Below are positions 1 through 8,830 of a stretch of DNA of 64,000 nt, one piece after another. This DNA is from Clostridia bacterium UC5.1-1D2 (GTDB lineage Bacteria > Bacillota > Clostridia > Lachnospirales > Lachnospiraceae): contig BBZN01000004.1 of NCBI GenBank assembly GCA_001304855.1, forward strand, positions 1-64,000, given 5' to 3'. The notes under the pieces were generated by a model. It did not search any database and was not told where the DNA came from. It was given only the letters and a program-made list of their open reading frames with translations. Positions within the stretch are counted from its first letter, which is position 1, and every line of letters begins with the position of its first letter. The position numbers were made by a program, and so were the translations under genes.

Positions 1-47
1 TCCCTTATTCTCTCTTAACTGTAATATCAGCACATTGCAGGATTGTG

Positions 48-70
48 AGCAGCAGTGATGCTGCTTTTTT
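48..70 (+). terminator. Intrinsic terminator of an upstream gene
   Basis: A perfect 7-bp stem (AGCAGCA / TGCTGCT) with a 4-nt loop is followed directly by a run of six T. It would end transcription of a gene lying left of the window and isolates the Rrf2 transcription unit that follows. Confidence 0.8.
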
Positions 71-103
71 AAATGGGATTTTCACAAAAAATGAAAATAG
101 TGG

Positions 104-138
104 TTGACAAGATTAACTGTTACTGATATTATAACAGT
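104..138 (+). promoter_or_regulatory. Promoter overlapped by a palindromic operator, upstream of the Rrf2 gene
   Basis: A -35 box TTGACA (104-109) and a -10 box TATTAT (127-132) are separated by 17 nt. A 7-bp inverted repeat, ACTGTTA (116-122) and TAACAGT (132-138), covers the spacer and the -10 box. A further half-site-like GTTACAGTT lies near 158-167. Rrf2 regulators often bind 20-25 bp dyads over their own promoter, so autoregulation is a reasonable inference. Confidence 0.7.
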
Positions 139-213
139 ATAAACTGAAAATAAAAAAAGTTACAGTTTCCTATTTCCATATAAAGCCTGCAAAGGCAGTC
201 AAAGGAGGTTTAC

Positions 214-285
214 ATGGCAGAACACAAGATTTTAGCGGAAGTACAGATAAGATACAAGGGGAGAAAAGCAGGTGACGGATCATGA
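214..285 (+). CDS. Putative 23-residue leader peptide coupled to the Rrf2 gene
   Basis: A short reading frame starts at ATG 214 with a near-perfect ribosome binding site (AAAGGAGG at 201-208, 5 nt before the ATG). Its TGA stop overlaps the Rrf2 start in the arrangement ATGA. The peptide is basic and hydrophilic and begins MAEHKILAEV. It has a better ribosome binding site than the regulator itself, which suggests translational coupling. I recognise no homologue. The length makes it uncertain, but the signal and the exact overlap are unlikely to be chance. Confidence 0.5.
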   Translation: MAEHKILAEVQIRYKGRKAGDGS

Positions 286-755
286 ACAGTGATTTTATTG
301 TAGGACTTCATGCCATGGTGTACCTCCATCATAAGGGCGCTACACAGAGAAGTGAGGAACTGGCTGATAATATATGTACAAATTCAGGAAGAGTGCGCCG
401 GGTTATGGCCAGGCTGAAGAAGGCCGGACTGGTGGAAACCAGAGAAGGACGCTTTACGGGAGGATATTCCTATGAGAAAACCCGCACCGTCACTCTGGGG
501 GAGATAAGCCGGGCCATGGGTACCCAGTTTGCAGATGCAGGGTGGAGAAGCGGGGATGTCCGCAAGGACTGTAAGGTGGCGTGCGGCATGGGCGGATATG
601 TGGACGGCCTTTACGATGAACTAAACCGCCGCTGTAATGATTATCTGGACACCATTACAGTTGCGGATGTGGAACGATATCTCTTTAAAGAGAAGGAAAG
701 GAGAACGGCGGATGAACACAAAAGAACACGAGACAATGAAGATGAGGGGAAGTAG
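282..755 (+). CDS. Rrf2-family transcriptional regulator with conserved cysteines
   Basis: The 157-residue protein has an N-terminal winged helix (residues 1-75, including the motif GRVRRVMARLKKAGLV) and a C-terminal dimerisation helix ending in ITVADVERYLF, as in the YwnA/CymR/IscR (Rrf2) family. Cysteines at 97, 101 and 118 lie in the region where family members bind an Fe-S cluster or sense thiol oxidation; that role is inferred. The start at 282 overlaps the leader peptide stop. The 3' end overlaps the start of the next gene (712), so the two are probably co-transcribed. A thioredoxin follows, consistent with redox sensing. The operator over the promoter suggests autoregulation. Confidence 0.85.
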   Translation: MNSDFIVGLHAMVYLHHKGATQRSEELADNICTNSGRVRRVMARLKKAGLVETREGRFTGGYSYEKTRTVTLGEISRAMGTQFADAGWRSGDVRKDCKVACGMGGYVDGLYDELNRRCNDYLDTITVADVERYLFKEKERRTADEHKRTRDNEDEGK

Positions 756-2233
756 AGATGTTTCTTATTTGGGACATACTGTAGATGAGATGGTTTACAA
801 ATTTATGGAGGAACAGGGGATCCCGGGATTGACGCTGGCGATTGTTCAGGCCCCATATATCCCGCGTGTTGTGGGGTACGGACTTTCCGATCCGGCACAG
901 AGGCGTCTTGCATCTGCCAATACCATGTGGCCGGCGGGACCTATTTCCCAGGCGTTTGCAGCAGTGGCAGTTATGCAGCTGTATGAGGACGGAGCGCTGG
1001 ATTTGGAATCCAGTCTTGGAACGCTGGTGCCGGAGGTTCCCAAGGCCTGGAGTGAAGTCACCGTTTTGCAGATGCTGCGCCACGCTTCCGGGCTGCCGGA
1101 CTACCGCGGATTTGCAGGCTGGTCAGCCTTTGAGCATCAGAGCCTTCAGGAGATTCTCAAAGAGGCTGCCGGTTTTGGGCTGAAGTTTGAACCGGGTACA
1201 GAGACGGATCAGAGCGCTACCAATTTTCTTATGCTGACGGAGATTGTGGAGAGAGTCAGCAAGCGTTCATACCACGATTTTGTGACGGAACGGCAGATTC
1301 ATTTTCTGGGCCTGCAGCATACGGGATTTGCTGAAGATTTGGACCGTTTCCCCCATGAGGATGTGTCTCTCAGTGAAAATGTACATCAGATTTTCAAGAA
1401 AAACGGTATATATATAGATCCTGTGGAACCGGCGGCAAGCTATGACAGTGAAGGGCAGCCCGTAAGAAGGGTGGATTCCTCCGCGCTCAAAGGCTTTTCA
1501 GATATCTGGGCATCGGCCAGGATATTTCCTTCTGGGATATCGGGTTGGCAGGGGGTGTTCTGATTCATGAACCGGAACACAGGGCGATGGTCTATACTCC
1601 GTGGAAGCTGCCGGACGGGCGGGAAGTTCCTGCAGTGGCAGGATGGCAGTTCTATAAGCACCGCGGCCTTATGGATATAAAAGGGAGCGTTCCGGGATTC
1701 TCAAGTTTTTGAGCCGCTTTACTCACCCGGATGAGCTGGTGTGCGTTACCCTGCTTGCCAACAAGGAGGGAGTCGATTTTACAAATCTGGGCAGGCGGAT
1801 TGCAGGTGCATTCGGAGATCTGCTCTCCACAAATTATGACGATAACCGGCTGTTCTTATACGAGGGGCAGTTCCCTGCAGCAGATACAGTTAACAGGCTG
1901 AAGGGTGAACTTAAAAAGCGCGGTATTCCGGTATTTGCCGAGTTTGACCATGAGGAAAACGCCAAAGCGGCCGGGTTGGAGCTGCGCCCTACAACGGTTG
2001 TTGTATTTGGTTCACCCAAGGTAGGGACCAGTCTTATGCAGGAAGACCAGAGCATTGCATTAGAGCTGCCTCTTAAAATTGCAGTGTGGGAGGATGAGGC
2101 AGGCAGCACATGGCTGGGATTTTTGAAAATGGCAGCGGCGGCGGAGGCGTACGGACTTAAGAATCACCCGGTTGTGGGGAAAATGCAGTCGCTTTTGGAA
2201 GAACTGGTGCGGGCGGCAGGCAGCATTTATTAG
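712..2233 (+). CDS. Catalytically degenerate serine hydrolase (beta-lactamase fold) fused to a DUF302 domain; two indels
   Basis: The start at 712 follows an AAGGAAAGGAG ribosome site and overlaps the Rrf2 gene. Residues about 20-350 follow the class C beta-lactamase/serine hydrolase fold (motifs LQMLRHASGLPDY and VPGFSSF). The catalytic motifs are lost: the SxxK motif reads PISQ (Pro77, Gln80), the YxN motif reads QSA (Gln167, Ala169), and the HxG region reads IKG. The C-terminal part (FGSPKVGTSLMQ, LPLKIAVWEDE) matches DUF302. It is likely a non-catalytic binding or sensing protein. The frame breaks near 1518 (GGG to GG) and near 1706 (one T lost); both repairs restore conserved sequence, so sequencing error is likely. 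The product would be about 507 residues. No signal peptide is visible. Confidence 0.8.
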
Positions 2234-2270
2234 ATTCTGTCTTAATTAAAAAGAAAAAGGAGATTTAGTT

Positions 2271-2588
2271 ATGGATGTAAATAATAACAACTTTAAACAG
2301 GAAGTTTTGGAATCGGAAATACCGGTGATTGTGGATTTTAAGGCGCCCTGGTGCGGCTATTGCCGCCGCCTGGAGCCTATGGCGCTCAAACTCGGAGAGG
2401 AGCTGGCCGGTAAAGTGAAAATTGTGATGGTGGATATTGATAAGGATCCGGAGATTGCGGAACAGTATAAGGTTATGACAATTCCCAACCTGATGCTGTT
2501 TAGGGGAGGCGAGAAGATAAGCTCAGTGGTAAATCCAACCTCCAGAGATGCGATTAACAAGTGGCTGGGAGATAACGGTTTGATGTAA
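2271..2588 (+). CDS. trxA: Thioredoxin with CGYC active site
   Basis: A 105-residue protein with the full thioredoxin fold: FKAPWCGYCRRLEP around the active site and the cis-proline segment TIPNLMLF. The redox motif is CGYC rather than the usual CGPC, which is expected to shift redox potential. It would reduce cytosolic protein disulfides. It lies 37 bp after the serine hydrolase/DUF302 gene with its own site AAAGGAG, so it is probably the last gene of the Rrf2 operon. A hairpin follows. Confidence 0.93.
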   Translation: MDVNNNNFKQEVLESEIPVIVDFKAPWCGYCRRLEPMALKLGEELAGKVKIVMVDIDKDPEIAEQYKVMTIPNLMLFRGGEKISSVVNPTSRDAINKWLGDNGLM

Positions 2589-2622
2589 GGGCCGTATTTT
2601 AAAAATGCATAGAGATGTTGTG

Positions 2623-2648
2623 AGGCTGTCCCCGTAAGAGGGCAGCCT
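2623..2648 (+). terminator. Hairpin after thioredoxin, possible terminator
   Basis: A stem AGGCTG-T-CCC / GGG-CAGCCT with a single-base bulge lies 34 bp after the thioredoxin stop. The T-tract is weak (TTATTG), so termination is probable but not certain. Confidence 0.5.
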
Positions 2649-2788
2649 TATTGAATCTAATGTGTTGTGAAAAAGAGAAAGATTCTTCAAGAAGTCTTTG
2701 GAAGAAAGGGATTCTTATGCTATCATTAACAGGTAGCAGAAAAATACATACATTGGAGAAGTAAAACATAGACAACGAGGTTTATATT

Positions 2789-3867
2789 ATGAATCAAAGA
2801 ACAGCAGAGAAAGTGGAAAAAGTAAGAGAGCTGCGGTACGACTGCCTGCGGGCCGCAGCTGTAACCGCAATTATTATGGTTCATGCAATGCCAATTGACA
2901 CATTGGGCGCCAGGCAGTGGTGGTTTAACCACATAATGACGCCCATCCTCCTGGCCTTTGTAGGCGTCTACTTCATGCTTAGCGGTATGTTCATTCTTGG
3001 GAGGGGGACGGAGGATATAGGTGAATTTTATAAGAAGCGATTTATATCAGTCGGCATCCCATTTCTGGCATACGGGCTGATTTATTACTGCTACAATGCG
3101 TGGGCAGACGGCGTCAGACTCTCTGTTCCCGCCCATATCCTGCGGTATCTGGGACAGGCGGTAACTGCAGGAATTCCCAGGGCAGGTCACCTCTGGTTTA
3201 TGTATGCCATTGCGGCGTTCTACCTCTGCGCCCCCTTTCTGGCCCGGATGGTAAAGGCTATGACAGATAAAGAATTAAGATTTATGCTTCTTCTTATGCT
3301 GGGCATCCATACCATAGAAACGGCGGGGGAAATTACAGGGCTGGATGTGAAGCCCTGGGCCCAGTTTGTCCTGTATACAGGGTGGGTGTATTTCTTTTTG
3401 CTTGGGTACGGGCTTAAGAGGCTGTGCAGAAAGGAACAGTTTCCTGTGTTTGCAGGGCTGGCTGTTCTCGGCCTGGTTTTAGAGGTAGGGGCGGACAAAT
3501 ACCTTCCGGGCTGGATACCTCAGAGCCTCATAAGTCTCCGGCTATGGTAATGATGTGCGCAGGGATATTCCTCCTGTTTGAGTTCTATGGAGATAGAACG
3601 CCAAAATGGGCAGGCAGGACAGGCGTGTTCATAAGCAAATACAGCTTTTCCATATTTTTAATCCATTTTCTGATTTTAAGTTACTTTGTACAGCCTGTAC
3701 TTTTGAGGGAGCTTTTGGCCCGCAGATATATATTGGGAACACTTGCAGCATCGGCGGCAACCTTTCTCCTGTCTCTGGGCGCAGCCCTGCTAGTGGACAA
3801 TGTGGCAGTCAGGCCTCTTGAACGTCTGGCCCGGAGGGCGTTCACTAAACGAGATAAAAAGGACTGA
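2789..3867 (+). CDS. Acyltransferase 3 family membrane protein; one indel
   Basis: A polytopic membrane protein of about 359 residues resembling the OafA/WecH acyltransferase-3 family. Its N-terminus has the characteristic ELRYDCLRAAAVTAIIMVHA (the histidine is the presumed catalytic residue), followed by about ten hydrophobic segments and the late motif YSFSIFLIHF. The family transfers acyl groups from the cytosol onto surface glycans; the acceptor cannot be told here. The frame breaks near 3530, where restoring one A (AA to AAA) joins the two halves. It stands alone between the thioredoxin gene and tRNA-Arg. Confidence 0.85.
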
Positions 3868-3952
3868 TAAAAAAGAAGGATGAAAAAGAGGATAGAAAAG
3901 GACAAAATTAGGGCTTGCAGTTTTTGGGAAAATATAGTATCATAGTGGAGAT

Positions 3953-4024
3953 GCATCTGTAGCTCAGTGGATAGAGCAGTGGCCTCCGGAGCCGCGTGCG
4001 TAGGTTCGATTCCTATCAGATGCA
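3953..4024 (+). tRNA. tRNA-Arg (anticodon CCG)
   Basis: A complete cloverleaf: acceptor GCATCTG / CAGATGC, D arm GCTC...GAGC, anticodon stem GTGGC / GCCGC with loop CTCCGGA (anticodon CCG), and T arm with TTCGATT. The discriminator base is A. The 3' CCA is not encoded and must be added post-transcriptionally. It decodes CGG. Confidence 0.96.
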
Positions 4025-4283
4025 TTTTTGATTGCGTGTTTTTATAATTTGCGGATGCCGCAGAGTCAGGGGAAGCCTTGGTTCTGCGGTATTTCTAAAA
4101 TATAAATACGGGAATCGCCGCTTTTGGGCAGAGAGTTATTATGTCAGTGCAGTAGATTGTGTTTTGGCAAATGGTTATCCACTTAGAGGCTTATAAAAGG
4201 GAATGGAAAGACAGGGAAAAATGTGGTACGATAAAAGTCAGAAAGCAATGACGCTATTTTTTATATTCTGAGCAGGTATATCT

Positions 4284-4397
4284 ATGGATTTAGCATTGTG
4301 GATAGCCATGGGAGCAGAGATAATATGCGCTGGCATAGCTGTATATTATGGAATAAAAAATAAAAATCAGTTGATGGGAAGTTGGATTGTCCGATGA
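4284..4397 (+). CDS. Possible 37-residue single-span membrane peptide
   Basis: A short frame starting MDLALWIAMGAEIICAGIAV encodes one hydrophobic helix followed by a basic tail. The ribosome binding site is weak (GAGCAGG). It lies in the AT-rich patch just upstream of another small membrane protein gene on the same strand. It may be a real small protein or the remnant of a longer one; I do not recognise it. Confidence 0.3.
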   Translation: MDLALWIAMGAEIICAGIAVYYGIKNKNQLMGSWIVR

Positions 4398-4446
4398 ATT
4401 GGAAATGTGACAGGGATTATCCATGATTATAAGGAAGTGCATTGCC

Positions 4447-4929
4447 ATGAATAAGATATCAGTGTGTTTAAAAAGTGTTATTTGTGCTCTGGTCTGTATA
4501 TCCATGTCATTATCGATTATATTAATAAATACCTCTAAGCTTCTTGGTTATAGTGATAGCACTATGTTTATTTTAGGGGGAGTGTGTGGAATAATTATTG
4601 CTGTCATTACGAAAGGTGATACATTAAAAAAAACGATACTAGCAAGATTCGTGGGAATCTTTTCTGCTGTTATAGCCCAACTGGCACTGTGTATTTCATA
4701 TGTCCCATATTACATAGTAAAGTTAATATATGGAAAACATGATTTAAGTTTCTATGGAGAAGAAGCAGAGCGTTGGTTTAGGGACATAGAGCATTCTATA
4801 GAAAATGAAGTGTCAATATACAACTGGTGCGCAGTATTTTTCTTATATAGTTTAATTGCTTTATTTTGCGCTGCAATCGTTGTTAGTTTCATCATTAATA
4901 AAATTAAAAACCATGTAAAAAGAGGCTAA
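4447..4929 (+). CDS. Hypothetical membrane protein, four predicted spans
   Basis: A protein of about 160 residues with hydrophobic segments near residues 5-30, 38-55, 62-90 and 130-152, and a charged loop with motif GEEAERWFRDIEHSIENE between the last two. The start at 4447 is preferred over 4423 because AAGGAAG lies about 10 nt before it. Base composition is clearly more AT-rich than the flanking housekeeping genes, which with the adjacent transposase relic suggests acquired DNA. No family is recognised and no function is assigned. Confidence 0.65.
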   Translation: MNKISVCLKSVICALVCISMSLSIILINTSKLLGYSDSTMFILGGVCGIIIAVITKGDTLKKTILARFVGIFSAVIAQLALCISYVPYYIVKLIYGKHDLSFYGEEAERWFRDIEHSIENEVSIYNWCAVFFLYSLIALFCAAIVVSFIINKIKNHVKRG

Positions 4930-5029
4930 CCCGTAATTGCCAAAAAGCGTAGACTGATTTAAGACAGTCTTATATTAAACTATGAGATGAGTGGCTTAAT
5001 AAATTTATTGGGGCTATACAAAAATAAAA

Positions 5030-5226
5030 AATCCTCCCCAGGAACTTTAATGCAATTCAGGTTTATAACCACTAAATGTTTCTAATTTATAACACATCTT
5101 TAACTCTTTATAGCGGCTTTCAATTCCTCAGCGCAGAAAATGGAGGCCTTTAAATGTGTCTGTTACAAGATATTCTCTAGTTCCATCTGAAAGAGTAAAA
5201 TGTATAATTCTAAGCTGCAAATGAGT
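5030..5226 (-). pseudogene. IS4-like DDE transposase relic
   Basis: Read on the minus strand, one frame gives FTLSDGTREYLVTDTF and then GIESRYKELK and LETFSGYKPE. This is the C-terminal signature of IS4-type transposases (region around the catalytic Glu in W-x-IE-x-KYxxLK). The expected Trp before GIES is a TGA stop, and no other part of the transposase is found, so it is a decayed fragment. It marks past insertion in the AT-rich patch. Confidence 0.7.
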
Positions 5227-5630
5227 TTTTTAAAAGATTTCCCATAAGAATTTACCCCATAATTAATTTTATAATCAATCGCGGGGCAACATTTTTGACG
5301 ATATTTGTCAAGCGCTTTTTAAAGTAATTCTTAGGTTGACGACATTGCCCGTTTTACGGGCCGCGGCTATATTTACCACGGTCTTAGAAACAAGTCACGG
5401 GTGCCGCGGACAAGTTTATTTCAAGACCTCTAAAAAGGGGAGTGGATGCATATTTTTGCTGCCTGCTATCAATGTGTTTCAGGGAAATAATCTTAATGAT
5501 TTTGTAAGTGGTATTTTTCGCTATTGATTGCATTTTTAACCGCTTTTTGTTAGAATAGAGCGGAGATGCTTGTACAAAATGAATGTGCGGAGCCGGGCAG
5601 TTGCCATACCGGGATTGGAGGATAATATAG
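5227..5630. other. Intergenic AT-rich stretch without a supported gene
   Basis: About 400 bases after the transposase relic. A 63-codon frame at 5336-5527 has no credible ribosome site and no protein-like pattern, so I do not call it. The segment probably holds the promoter of the next gene; I see no clear terminator or RNA structure. Confidence 0.5.
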
Positions 5631-6574
5631 ATGAGACAGAGCGGGAGACGGTCAAGCAGAAGATCGGCGGATGATAAGATAAGGTATATTAGGATGGCTG
5701 CAATTCCCCTGATTATAGTCATTGTACTGGTTATTATAATTGTAGTGATGGACAGGAAAACGGGAGGCCCGGAGGCGGGGGCGACCTCTGACAGCCTTAC
5801 AACTCTGTTGGAAACAGCCGTCAGCCAGGAAAGCGGGGAGAGCGTGGAACCGGATAATAACCAGTATACCACCGATTTTTCCCAGTATGAGCTTCAAAAG
5901 GATGCAGTCCCCCAGGTGAATCTGCTGATCAGCGATTATTTTCAGGCAAAGGTGGATCAGGATGCAGAGAAGCTATTTGTCCTTTTGGAAAGAGTACGGA
6001 AGACGAAAGTCTGGCGGCCCGAAAAGAAGAACTTCAGAATGAAGCTGTGTATATTGAAGATTATGAAGACATTGTGTGCTATACAAAGCCCGGGCTTACG
6101 GAAGATTCCTATGTGGTTTATGTGACCTATAATGTCAGGTTTAAGCGTGTGGACACCCCTGCTCCCGGCCTGATGTGGTGCTATGTGCTGAAGGATGAGA
6201 GCGGAAACTATATAATCCGGGAGCATGTGATCGGCGAGGAAGCAGATTATGTTGCAAAGCAGAATCAGACGGAGGATGTGCGTCTCCTGTCAAATCAGGT
6301 GAATGAGCGCCTGAGGCAGGCCATAGAATCCGACACGCTTCTTGCAGGAATTTATAAGGATTTAAGAAACGGCGCAATCGTGTCCGGCTCAGAGGGGGAA
6401 GATGAGGAGGGCGAGGACAGTATGATTTCCCTGGAAGAAGGAAACGAAGGCCAGAGGGAAAGCAGCGTCCCCAATGACGGCGGGGAGACGGCTGCAGAAA
6501 GCAGCAGCGAAAACCAGAGTCCCTCAGAGGCTCCTTCCGGTTCAGGAGAAGACTCAAAAATAACCATTGAATAA
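5631..6574 (+). CDS. Membrane-anchored extracytoplasmic protein of unknown function; one indel
   Basis: About 314 residues once a lost T near 5983 is restored. It has a short basic cytosolic tail ([16 protein letters not shown]), one transmembrane helix rich in I/V (about residues 21-42), an extracytoplasmic domain beginning near [20 protein letters not shown], and an acidic Ser/Glu/Gly-rich tail from about residue 245. The middle domain resembles NTF2-like or DUF4829-type folds, but only weakly. The ribosome site is GGAGG. queA follows after 20 bp, so they are likely co-transcribed. Confidence 0.75.
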
Positions 6575-6594
6575 ACCGGAGGAGAAATACTATT

Positions 6595-7678
6595 ATGGAT
6601 GTAAAAGATTTTTATTTTGATTTGCCCCAGGAACTTATTGCCCAGGATCCTCTGGAGGATCGTTCCTCCTCCAGACTCCTGGTGCTGGATAAAGATACAG
6701 GGGCTGTGCAGCACCGTATATTTAAAGATATTGTAGAATACCTAAGACCTGGTGACTGCCTGGTGATTAACGACACCAAGGTTATTCCTGCCAGGCTTTT
6801 TGGCGTTAAAAAGGATACAGGGGCCAAGGTGGAAATCCTTCTGCTGAAGCGCAGGGAACATGATATCTGGGAGACGCTGGTGAAGCCGGGAAAGAAGGCG
6901 AAGCAGGGACAGAGTTGATTTTTGGAGAAGGACTGCTGACTGCCACTGTGCTGGAGACAGTGGACGACGGCAACCGGCTGATCCGGTTTCAATATGAAGG
7001 AATTTTTGAGGAAATACTGGATCAACTGGGACAGATGCCTCTTCCTCCTTATATCACCCACGAGTTAAAGGATAAAAACCGATACCAGACTGTGTATGCC
7101 AGGAATGACGGATCTGCGGCTGCGCCTACGGCAGGTCTCCATTTTACAAAAGAGCTTCTTGGGAAGATCGATGACATGGGGGTGAAGATTGCCCATGTAA
7201 CGCTTCATGTAGGACTTGGAACGTTCCGCCCTGTGAAGGTGGAAAATGTTCTGGATCACCATATGCATTCCGAGTTTTACATGGTGGAGGAGTCTGAGGC
7301 AAAGAAGGTAAATGACGCCAAGGCAGCAGGCGGCCGTGTAATCTGTGTAGGCACTACCAGCTGCAGAACCGTGGAGTCGGCTTCCGCCGAGGACGGGATT
7401 TGAAAGCCGGGACAGGGTGGACGGAGATTTTTATATATCCGGGATACAGGTTTAAGGTGCTGGATGCATTGATTACGAATTTCCATCTGCCTGAGTCTAC
7501 TTTGGTAATGCTGGTCAGCGCCCTGGCCGGCCGTGAGAACATTCTTGCGGCTTATGGGGAGGCGGTGAAAGAGCGTTACCGTTTCTTCTCCTTTGGGGAC
7601 GCTATGTTTATCGCATCTAATCCTGAGGCCAGGCAGGTACAGGAGACCGAGCCATTTGAGAAAAAACAGGTGGGGTAA
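6595..7678 (+). CDS. queA: S-adenosylmethionine:tRNA ribosyltransferase-isomerase QueA; two indels
   Basis: This enzyme makes epoxyqueuosine from 7-aminomethyl-7-deazaguanine in the wobble position of tRNA. Recognisable segments are [20 protein letters not shown], the internal [10 protein letters not shown] and the late [10 protein letters not shown] and [20 protein letters not shown]. The repaired length of about 361 residues fits the family. The frame breaks near 6910 (GGAACAG read as GGACAG) and near 7397 (TTTT read as TTT); both repairs restore conserved sequence (FGEGLL, DGILKAG). It sits between the anchored protein gene and the pseudouridine synthase gene on the same strand. Confidence 0.93.
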
Positions 7679-7743
7679 ACGGCAGGATTTTCGGGTAAAA
7701 GCAAGTTGAAAAAAGATGGGCTCTATTACAGAAAGTTGGAAAA

Positions 7744-8784
7744 ATGGAAGAACGTTTGAATAAATGGCTAGGGCAGATGGGAATCTGCTCCAGGAGGGAA
7801 GCAGACCGCCTGATAGAGGAGGGCAAGGTTCTGGTGGACGGCCGGAAGGCGGCTGTGGGCCAGAAAGTTTCTCCTGGACAGCGTGTTATCTGCAATGGAA
7901 AGGTGGTCCAGGGCGGCCGGGATTCCATGCCCGAGCCTGTACTCCTTGTAGTAAATAAGCCTAAGGGAATTGTGTGCACTACCTCCAATAAGGACCGGGC
8001 GGAAAATATTGTGGAATATCTGAAGTATCCTGAGCGTATCTATCCTGTGGGAAGGCTGGATAAAGATTCTGAGGGACTTCTTTTAATGACCAATCAGGGC
8101 GGGCTGGTGAATAAAATTATGCGCAGCGGAAATGCTCATGAGAAGGAGTATATTGTCAGAATTAACAAGGCTGTGACTCCGGAATTCCTTCGCAGAATGT
8201 CTGAAGGCGTGGAGCTTAAGGAATTGGGGGAGGTTACAAGACCATGTAAAACGGAAAAAGTGGATGAGAAAACCTTTTCCATTGTTCTGACTCAGGGGCT
8301 GAACCGGCAGATACGGAGGATGTGCGAGGCCTGTGGCTGTGAAGTGCAGAGCCTGAAACGGGTGCGCATTATGAATATACGCCTGGGCAGTCTGCGGACA
8401 GGGGCATACAGGAAGATAAACGGGGCAGAATATAATGAACTGTTAAAATTGCTCAGGGATTCTTCCAGCCTTCCTGCAAAGGACCGGGATAAGCAGATGC
8501 CAGGAGCCGGGATAACCCGGGATCATAAAACTGTAAAGGCGGGATCGGACAGCGAAGCGTCCCGGAGAGTGAAAACTGTAAAGCCGGGAGTGGACAGCGA
8601 AGCGTCCCGGAGAGTGAAAACCACGAAGCCGGGATCGGACTGCGAAGCGCCCCGGAGAGTGAAAACCGCGAAGCCGGGAGCGGACTGCCAAGCTCCCGCT
8701 ATGATAAAAAACGGGCCGGAGCATGAATCCCGGAGCGCCACGAAACCGCAACATTCCGGACAAAAAAGGGGCGCCGCACTGTAA
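7744..8784 (+). CDS. RluF-like 23S rRNA pseudouridine synthase with a basic repeat tail
   Basis: The 346-residue protein has an N-terminal S4 RNA-binding domain (residues 1-60, starting MEERLNKWLGQMGICSRREA) and the RluF/RluB catalytic domain with the catalytic Asp in GRLDKDSEGLLLMTN and LTQGLNRQIRRMCEA. It isomerises uridine in 23S rRNA. The family usually ends near residue 245. Here about 100 extra residues follow, including four 15-residue repeats (8524-8703) rich in Lys, Arg and Ser. The tail may bind RNA nonspecifically. It is spaced 66 bp from queA and 47 bp from ligA on the same strand. Confidence 0.9.
   Translation: MEERLNKWLGQMGICSRREADRLIEEGKVLVDGRKAAVGQKVSPGQRVICNGKVVQGGRDSMPEPVLLVVNKPKGIVCTTSNKDRAENIVEYLKYPERIYPVGRLDKDSEGLLLMTNQGGLVNKIMRSGNAHEKEYIVRINKAVTPEFLRRMSEGVELKELGEVTRPCKTEKVDEKTFSIVLTQGLNRQIRRMCEACGCEVQSLKRVRIMNIRLGSLRTGAYRKINGAEYNELLKLLRDSSSLPAKDRDKQMPGAGITRDHKTVKAGSDSEASRRVKTVKPGVDSEASRRVKTTKPGSDCEAPRRVKTAKPGADCQAPAMIKNGPEHESRSATKPQHSGQKRGAAL
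8524..8703 (+). repeat. Four in-frame 45-bp tandem repeats in the synthase tail
   Basis: Four consecutive 15-residue units: HKTVKAGSDSEASRR, VKTVKPGVDSEASRR, VKTTKPGSDCEAPRR and VKTAKPGADCQAPAM. The last unit is the most diverged. A repeat length divisible by three keeps the frame when copy number changes, so strain-to-strain length variation is expected. Confidence 0.9.
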
Positions 8785-8830
8785 GAAAACCGGAAGGCGC
8801 CCCGGCAGAGATTAGAATTAGGAGAGCATT

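Noticed and set aside
1500..1720. Programmed frameshift in the serine hydrolase gene
   Set aside because: Similar small indels break dozens of unrelated conserved genes in this window, so sequence error is the simpler explanation.
5336..5527. 63-codon open frame after the transposase relic
   Set aside because: No ribosome site, no recognisable pattern, and it lies in AT-rich intergenic DNA.
8524..8703. Tandem repeats resembling a CRISPR array or satellite
   Set aside because: The units are contiguous, 45 bp long, in frame and lack unique spacers, so they are coding minisatellite repeats.
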